Below, one piece after another: positions 20,625 to 26,761 of a stretch of DNA of 26,761 bases (the stretch's first letter is position 1; every line of letters starts with the position of its first letter). The DNA comes from Hofstenia miamia (Eukaryota > Xenacoelomorpha > Acoela > Hofsteniidae): the NCBI GenBank assembly GCA_900660155.1, contig CABFPE010001620.1:1-26761 (forward strand), written 5' to 3'. Both the position numbers and the translations under genes were made by a program. The notes below the pieces were generated by a model that was given only the letters and a program-made list of their open reading frames with translations, did not search any database and was not told the DNA's origin.

Positions 20625-21031
20625 TGCTGACGTGATAAAAACATATTCTCGGTTGTTTCTTTTGATGGTTTGAATTTGGTTTTGGTTTAGCTTTGGTGCT
20701 TGTCAGCTGGGATAGTTGTTTCCCCTGACAGCAGTTGGATTTCAGTGCAAATCTACCAACTGATATATACAGATCCTTCTTCTCTCCATTGGAAGGGCAA
20801 TCACGATTTTTAAGTGTTCTGCTTAGTTTATGTTTGTGTTTTACTTTTTACAACTTTGCTTTTTGTCTCAGTGCTTTATGTGTTGGATTTATTACCAAGC
20901 GCAGCTGTAATCCCACATTTGGGTTTGGATTCTGTGATTTTTATAAGCTGTGTGTTTCTTCTGTAGTTGGGAAGTGCTCCCAGATGTCTGTTATCATAGT
21001 TATTATTTCTGGTTATTTGTCTTGTAGATTA
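20625..21031 (+). other. Leader between primer-binding site and gag
   Basis: An ATG at 20735 opens a frame through this stretch into gag, but the encoded part is Cys/Phe/Leu-rich and unlike gag. A start at 21032 (MDSNRKVTYSP) looks more natural. The run TTATTTGTCTTGTAG just before 21032 resembles a 3' splice site, so a spliced leader is possible. This is inference. Confidence 0.45.
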
Positions 21032-22680
21032 ATGGATTCAAATCGTAAAGTTACTTATTCTCCTACTTTTGGGACTCCTCCTAGTGTCCCCTGTGTAAGT
21101 GTTGGCAACCAGGACGTTGCCCCTTGCACCGTTGGATCGTTGTTAAATTTCTGTCCTCTGACTTCTCCTACCCAAACGGCTCAACATCAAGATCATCTTG
21201 CATCAACTCGTCCATATCCACGCGAGGGGGGTACTAGCAGCCCCGACATCCAGCGACGGCTTCACAGAGTCTTGAATATGCAGAATGCTCCTCCCATTCC
21301 ATTTCGTCCCGATAATCATGGTTACAATGTGATGAACTCCTTGCCACGTTTTGATACTCAACAGATGGAAATTGAGCACCTGAAGGACGCATTATCACAG
21401 CAAGTATCTATGAGAATGAATAGTGAGCGTCAGGTCGAATCTCTCCAAGCCAAACTCAATACTCAACATGTTGTGTACCAGAAGATGGAAATGCGAATGC
21501 TAGAATCAACTGTTGCATTGGAATTACAAATTCACGAGTTAAAAACCCAGATGGCTAAGTCGGAAGAGGCTAACCTCTTAAAATTCCCAGTTGATGAATT
21601 TGTTACTCATGCTACATTAAATGGAGCTTTAGGGGATTTCGCCGAGAAGATAACTGATCAATTTGACCAGATGATTCGATCTGAAGGAGGTAGAAATTCA
21701 ACCCCTGTTCTTTTGAATGCACCGAGACCTTCACAGTGTGACAAAAATAAGATGATGATTCCCCCCACTTCAGTGTCATCTTGCATCAATTTGTTTGTGT
21801 CGTCTAATCCTACATTTATGCAAGCATCCATCGCTACAGTTGCTACCCCTCTGAGAGATTTCATTCCTCCCATTCATGTGCAGCCACTTTGCGCTTCTGC
21901 AGTAACTACCACAAAAGAACATATGACTGATGCTCTGAGCCCGCTAAATGGTACCACCTCAGATAAGCAACCCCGATTTCGTCATTCAATTCTCCCTTTT
22001 GAGACTCCCGGACAAATACTGGTGCACAGTAAACATTCAGTTTTACCTAAGTTCACAGGACAAATTGATGCAGTTTCACAATCCTTTGAGGAGTGGTTTT
22101 TTTTGTTCAAGCTTCACATGAAACAATATAAAACATCTCAAGAAGACGCTGTATCGCAATTTCCACTTTATTTGAGTGGGCTAGCATACAATCAATACAT
22201 GATGTTGGATCAGAATATCAAGACTGATTATCAACTGTTAGTTGGATTTTTTGAGGATCACTAAAGGGCCCCTCATATAAAACACCAATACAAGACCTTG
22301 CTTTGTGATATGTCTTTCAAGAGAGATGACGATATTTGTAATTACATTACGCAGGTTGAAAGACTTTTTCGATTAAGTAGTTTGTCTCCTGAATACTCTT
22401 GGCATGACCTCTTCTCCTATATTTGCAGAGGGTTCTCTCCTTCTATCCATAGTCGCCTGGAAATGAAATGCGACCCAGAGGAGAGTTTGCACGATATCAT
22501 ATGAAAGGCGATTAGTGTAGTATACATGATTTATAACTCTAATCGAATTGATAAAGATCTTTATGAATTATCTGGAACCAATGTTAGACAGGAGCCTAAG
22601 AAGACCCTTTTGAAGAAAGATTTCGACATGGCTTCAGTGAGGTGTTTCCACTGTGGTGAAAAAGGTTCATCCCAGATTTG
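21032..22680 (+). pseudogene. Gag of element C
   Basis: The predicted protein begins MDSNRKVTYSP and is Pro/Ser-rich for about 100 residues. A heptad-like coiled coil follows (IEHLKDALSQQ to LKTQMAKSEEAN, about 21375-21570), then a long variable part. The conserved gag core comes next (VLPKFTGQIDAVSQSFEEWF, about 22040-22110, through LFSYICRGFSPSIHSRL near 22410-22460), aligning with gag of fossil A. A partial zinc knuckle, CFHCGEKG, lies near 22645-22668. The order capsid then CCHC knuckle is typical of Ty3/gypsy gag. The copy is broken in a few places. Confidence 0.8.
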
Positions 22681-23270
22681 GCTGAAAAGACAAAATCTAT
22701 CACTCAATTGCTTAAAAAATCCCACGAATTTAAATGGACTTGGACTGAGCAGGAGGTGTTAGAAGGGATCAAAACCGAACTGCAAAAGATACTGTTGTTG
22801 AATACCCCAGACTACACAAAGGAGTTCATTGTTGACTGCGACGCAAGCACTGTCGCCATTAGTGGCGTATTGAGCCAAGAAATAAATGGAGTTGAATGTC
22901 CAGTTCAGTATTTTAGCAGAAAATTACGAGCTGCTGAGAAAAATTATGGTGCAACCAAATGCGAGATGTTAGCATTAGTGGAGTCACTAAAGAAGTTTCG
23001 GTATTTCATCTTAGGTAGAAAATTCATTGTGCGCACTGACAACAGCGCACTAGCCTGGCTTAAAAAAATTTCAGGAGATAGATCCAACATAGTAGCCAGA
23101 TGGATAGAATATCTTAATGACTTCTCTTTTTCGATCAAACATCGCCCTGGACGTTTACATTTGAATGCCGATTATTGGACGGTGTTGCCAAGCTACGAAA
23201 GGGATTTAAAAAAAGCCGGCTGGGGAGAAAATCCCATTTGCATTCATACCACATACTGAGTATGAATTAA
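22681..23270 (+). pseudogene. RT connection and RNase H of element C
   Basis: The protein begins in the connection (FKWTWTEQEVLEGIK, about 22727-22771). RNase H follows, with FIVDCDAST (first Asp), YFSRKLRAAEKNYGATKCEMLAL (Glu of the active site within) and FIVRTDNSALAWLKK (second Asp). It ends in the IKHRPGRLHLNADYW segment that corresponds to HRPGxxNxxADALSR of other gypsy elements. The catalytic palm of reverse transcriptase is not represented in this copy. Confidence 0.85.
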
Positions 23271-23308
23271 TTCCCGAAATAAATGCCGATTGAAATGGTA
23301 AAGAAATT

Positions 23309-24718
23309 TTGCCAATCTTAGTCCATGAAGAAATATCTGAAGAAGAAATTATTAAACATCAACAAAATGATCTCATCCTCTCTGATATTATGAAAAGAAT
23401 GAAGGACCCCTTTTTTCCCCTTTCACCAATGGCGATTAGATATTATAATCGATACAATTGGACAACAACAAAGAAGGGTTTATTATATGCAAAGAGTCGA
23501 AATAACCGCCTCGCTATTCCAGAATATTTTAAAAGGGATTTTGTGAGGAGGGTTCACGAAAAAGGTCATTTAGGAATTATCCAAACAGAAAAGACGTTTA
23601 ATTCTCACTATGTTACTATCGGAATTAGATCAACAGTTCAAGATGTAATCGACAAATGTAAGAAGTGTCTATTAAATAATTCCTCCCATTTTCCAGAGCA
23701 ACGGGCCGAATTGGAATGTCATGCTGCCTCAAGCCCCAATGAAATTGTTCATATTGACCTGGAGCAATTGTCTCGTGATAGTGATGGATTTCAGTATCTA
23801 CTAGTGCTAGTCGATCATTTCACTAAGTACGCCCAAATAATCCCCATGGATAGCACACTCGCTGAAAAGGTAGCTGATAAAATAGTCAAGGAGTGGATTT
23901 TAAAGTATGGCCCTATGTCTTGTCTTGTCTTGGATCGTGGCCCGCAATTTGAAAGCAATTTGATGAAAACCCTTATGTCTGAATTAGAAATATTACATGA
24001 TTTTACTACTGCTTACCACCCTCAAGCAAATGGCTTAGTGGAACGACTAAATATAACTCTAATAAAATTAATTAGGGTGGCAGTATCACGAGCAGCAGGA
24101 AAAAGTTGGCGATGGGTAATAGAGTCCATTGAATTTTTTTATAATACATCAGTTCATTCTACCACCGGGATAAGTCCCTTTAAAGCTATGTTCGGGCATG
24201 AAGCCTTAATTTCTTTATCAATGATGTACCCGAACTACTCAGAAATTACCTTAGAAAGATATGTTAATCAGCTGTTACATGATATGCAGGAGATTCATTT
24301 AACCATAGCTCATAATACCAGTCAATCTTGTATAAGGCAGAGGAGAACATTCAATAAAAAATTATATGGTGAACCTCATAGACGTGGCGATAAAGTATTC
24401 GCATATTTGCCTCGTGTAACAACTGATCACAATCAAGTCAGGAAATTAGCCAATAATTGGCAAGGACCATTTAATGTAGAGAATGTGCTCGATCACAACA
24501 CATATACACTTAGGAACGGGAGAACCGTACATTTCCAGAGATTAAAACGAGCAATTAAAGACATTGAGAACGTCATCATTGATGACAATAACGAATATAC
24601 ATTAATTGATAATGGTATTGATGAATATGCCACTTATGATAATTTAACAGAATTTGCTGAAGAAGATTTCAATGATACTGAATTTGAACATGAAATAGTA
24701 GTGACTTGTAGTTCATGA
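23309..24718 (+). CDS. Integrase of element C (469 codons, part of pol)
   Basis: This is one long open frame. From its N terminus there is an integrase H2C2 zinc domain (His 83 and 87, Cys 117 and 120). The catalytic core has Asp150 in HIDLEQL, Asp209 in LVLDRGPQF and Glu245 in NGLVERLN, which gives the DD35E spacing of retroviral-type integrases. A C-terminal GPF module (WQGPFNVENVLDHNTYTL, about residues 384-401) ends in TVHFQRLKRAIKDIE. An acidic tail follows. As family knowledge, this enzyme joins the cDNA ends to host DNA. In gypsy elements it is released from the pol polyprotein, so the ATG at 23309 is unlikely to be a true start. It belongs to a broken element. Confidence 0.9.
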   Translation: MPILVHEEISEEEIIKHQQNDLILSDIMKRMKDPFFPLSPMAIRYYNRYNWTTTKKGLLYAKSRNNRLAIPEYFKRDFVRRVHEKGHLGIIQTEKTFNSHYVTIGIRSTVQDVIDKCKKCLLNNSSHFPEQRAELECHAASSPNEIVHIDLEQLSRDSDGFQYLLVLVDHFTKYAQIIPMDSTLAEKVADKIVKEWILKYGPMSCLVLDRGPQFESNLMKTLMSELEILHDFTTAYHPQANGLVERLNITLIKLIRVAVSRAAGKSWRWVIESIEFFYNTSVHSTTGISPFKAMFGHEALISLSMMYPNYSEITLERYVNQLLHDMQEIHLTIAHNTSQSCIRQRRTFNKKLYGEPHRRGDKVFAYLPRVTTDHNQVRKLANNWQGPFNVENVLDHNTYTLRNGRTVHFQRLKRAIKDIENVIIDDNNEYTLIDNGIDEYATYDNLTEFAEEDFNDTEFEHEIVVTCSS

Positions 24719-25130
24719 GTTTTGCCTTCAAGGCGCGCCAGAGTTAATCAAACTTACAATCCCAATATTTGGGACCTTAACCTTATAGATATGCTTAGGC
24801 ATGATACCAATAGGGAAGAAACGCAAGTCGCCAGCTCCTCTGCCCTGTCGCCGTCAAGTGAGACGAAAGATGGAGGTTTGTCACGATGGTTCCTCCTCAT
24901 CTAGGCTTGATGAGGCACATAGAAACAAACGAGGATGACATGAAGGTGCTGAGGAGAGTCCTATTCCGTGTGGGTGACACGTAGCTCCACGCTTAGGAGA
25001 GGAGATAGCATCAACACCATCCTCATCTCGCTACTCCATGGGGGGATACGTACCTCCAATCGCGCTAGCAGAGCTGGCACAAACAACTTCACAAACTGTA
25101 AAACCTAAAANNNNGAAAGACGTCCACAAA
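24719..25130 (+). other. Pol tail and spacer between integrase and ORF3 of element C
   Basis: VLPSRRARVNQTYNPNIW just after the integrase matches VLPQRAARNKN in fossil B, so pol probably extended farther than 24718 in the ancestor. The spacer is richer in G and C than the surroundings and contains loose repeats of a CTCCTCATCTNG / GATGAGG kind (for example 24890-24912 and 25015-25040). An N run lies at 25111-25114. Confidence 0.5.
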
Positions 25131-26761
25131 TAAATTCCATAATATGCTATGATTCCAGTATGCTTGAAGGTATTACCCGTTCATATTGGCGCAGTACAGT
25201 CCATACCTCCTTCGACGAAGATTTCTCCATCTATAATTTATGCAAGTTTCTAAATAATGGTAGCATAATTTGAAGCTTCGAGTGTGTGAATATAGATTTC
25301 CCAAACCTTCTTGTAATCTACTTTTTACGTATTCATGAAGTACAGGATGACAACATCATGAAGCAGATTGAGATTGCACATAGGATAGCAAAAGTCGAAA
25401 GAATATGTCTTGTAATAATTCTCCAAGAAGAACATGAANTTTTAGTGCAATACAAAGTGTAAATATATCCCCTAAGAGTGATTCGATAGCCCCCTCGACC
25501 TCTGATACTTCCATTACTTCAACAGTCAGATCACAGAAGATGGAAGAACAAAAGAAAAAGATGTCAAAAGTTGGTGAAGAAAGCCTCCACCCCTATTTCA
25601 CAGCTACACGGAGAGCAGTACATTACGTCTGAGACAATATTTCGCAAGAGACACAGACTCAATTACAATGGACATATAACGATAAAAAGCTAAGTTGTTC
25701 TATTGATGTGATACCTTTTNAATTTCATTATTCTTTATTGCTCTGCCTATTCCCAAATATCGATGCACCACGCTCACACGCAATCAGTAACTAAACTCTT
25801 ACTTACAGATTTAATGCTATGTGAAAAAATTCCTTCACACAGACTAGCAGTGGACACAAAACTCTTAATTGACACCATACTGCAAGCCCAAACACTTGAA
25901 GTATTAAATGTTCCCTCCATATACACAGTAACGGATCTGAGAGTCAGTTTCACTTTCGTGCAAAGTGTTGATACATTACAGGAGATCCAAGCAATATGGT
26001 CTGATATGAAAGCTACTAAAGACCCCGAGTCTGATTGGCCCAATCTACATATAAAAAGCCCTAGTTCCCAATACCATCCCTCTGTTGAGCGGTTACTCCG
26101 AGAAATTAAGTTCTCCTACGACATGCAAGATCGAAAAAACTTCAAGTCGTTTTTGTTTTCCGAAGATAGAGTGCCGGATATTTATGCGAGAGGTGCTATA
26201 TGGATCATTTCCATTTATCTCACTAGAGATCCTCATTTATGTTTACCTATCAATCAAAATAAACGCATAACCAATGTCCAAAACAGCGGATCATGAAATA
26301 GCAGTCTGTCCTCTTACGTGGAAAGTGAAGAATTGGTTATTACATAAATGTACACCACCATCTTCTCCCTGCAAAACTAAAAGGGCTATGGATCATTACG
26401 AAAAATATTATGCCCGACTGGTGGGGGCGAGTAGTATAACAGGAAAAATGTCAATCATATTGATTAGCAATCGGCTGGGAATTTGTCCGTCAGACATAAA
26501 TATTTTTTCAGAAACAATGAAAAAGTACATGTGGGGTGCCACTTCTGAAACTAAGTTTGCAATTTTTTCCTCAGAGAATGCCCCGTTAAGCACCAAGAGA
26601 TTAATTGATCGACAACCTGGCTCTACCACAATGTTTCTGGATCTAATCAAAACTAGAGAAGTAATTGAGAAGAATGAACGATTTTTTGATGGCCATCGAA
26701 TTGCATATCCAGAGTGCGGTTATGGACAATTTGCGGAATCCACAAGACAGGTCAAGAAAGA
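25131..26761 (+). pseudogene. ORF3 region of element C, unknown protein family, incomplete at window end
   Basis: This coding-like region follows pol in the same direction and runs off the window. Its first part includes LRIHEVQDDNIMKQIEIAHR (about 25320-25380), then a Ser/Thr-rich stretch before a basic KMEEQKKKMSK run (about 25537-25570). The middle (25763-26296) holds LLIDTILQAQTLEVLNV, SDWPNLHIKSP (26030-26062) and FKSFLFSEDRVPDIYARG. The last part (from about 26273) holds LTWKVKNWLLHKC, ILISNRLGICPSDINIF, MKKYMWGATSET (26517-26552) and HRIAYPECGYGQ near 26694. Three of these motifs recur in the same order in fossil A. I do not recognise the family. No signal peptide or clear membrane anchor is visible in this part. 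Several breaks and two single N bases (25439, 25720) interrupt it. Confidence 0.6.

Larger units (their letters stand above)
19692..26761 (+). mobile_element. Element C: Ty3/gypsy LTR retrotransposon with ORF3, runs off the window
   Basis: Parts in order are a 5' LTR (19692-20606), primer-binding site (20607-20624), leader, gag (21032 to about 22680), RNase H (about 22680-23270), integrase (23309-24718), pol tail and ORF3 (about 25130 to the window end). The integrase has DD35E spacing and a GPF module, which supports Ty3/gypsy. No protease and no reverse-transcriptase core could be recognised. The copy is broken, with roughly half a dozen or more breaks, but long frames survive and CpGs are plentiful in the body, so it looks younger than fossils A and B. 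The 3' LTR is not in the window. Confidence 0.88.

Noticed and set aside
20735-21031. Start of gag at the first ATG, giving a protein with an N-terminal hydrophobic region
   Set aside because: The extra 99 residues are Cys/Phe/Leu-rich and unlike gag. The ATG at 21032 begins the gag-like composition. The upstream part is better read as untranslated leader.
25774-26043. Minus-strand open frame opposite ORF3, and another at 26408-26650
   Set aside because: They are antisense to the better supported plus-strand ORF3 segments, which have matching motifs in fossil A.

Overview
The window looks like non-genic chromosome from an invertebrate metazoan. It is very AT-rich (long stretches are mostly A and T), has no bacterial-style operons, and is packed with old retroelements, solo LTRs, minisatellites and segmental repeats. 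Nothing fixes the phylum. No host protein-coding gene, tRNA or rRNA could be supported. Short runs of N at 13946, 25111-25114, 25439 and 25720 mark draft-assembly joins.

Left part (1-8487): a truncated LINE reverse-transcriptase fragment (about 197-1264, + strand) abuts a long decayed Ty3/gypsy-type LTR retrotransposon on the minus strand (fossil A, about 1265-7548). Read on the minus strand, fossil A runs gag, protease, reverse transcriptase, RNase H, integrase and then a third reading frame (ORF3). A 193-bp solo LTR of another small family sits inside its pol gene with a 4-bp target duplication. A 939-bp LTR in the opposite orientation (LTR1, 7549-8487) closes the block.

Middle part (8488-19691): about 4.5 kb of AT-rich DNA with several tandem repeats leads to a second decayed minus-strand gypsy relative (fossil B, about 12975-15617). 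Fossil B is very close to fossil A through RNase H and integrase, and its pol tail carries a three-fold 14-residue repeat. Next come two diverged tandem copies of a unit of roughly 1.3 kb. The second copy is split by a solo LTR (LTR2, 17533-18436, minus) with a 4-bp target duplication, and the first copy shows the uninterrupted target.

Right part (19692-26761): a plus-strand gypsy element (element C) begins with a 915-bp LTR directly followed by a primer-binding site. Then come gag with a coiled coil and zinc knuckle, RNase H, a long integrase and an ORF3 region that runs off the window. Element C is much richer in CpG than fossils A and B. It is itself broken.

The most interesting point is ORF3. 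The unidentified region downstream of integrase in element C (about 25130 to the end) and the region downstream of integrase in fossil A share collinear protein motifs. A large accessory gene of unknown function is therefore a shared component of this gypsy lineage, and I could not assign it to a known envelope or other family by eye.
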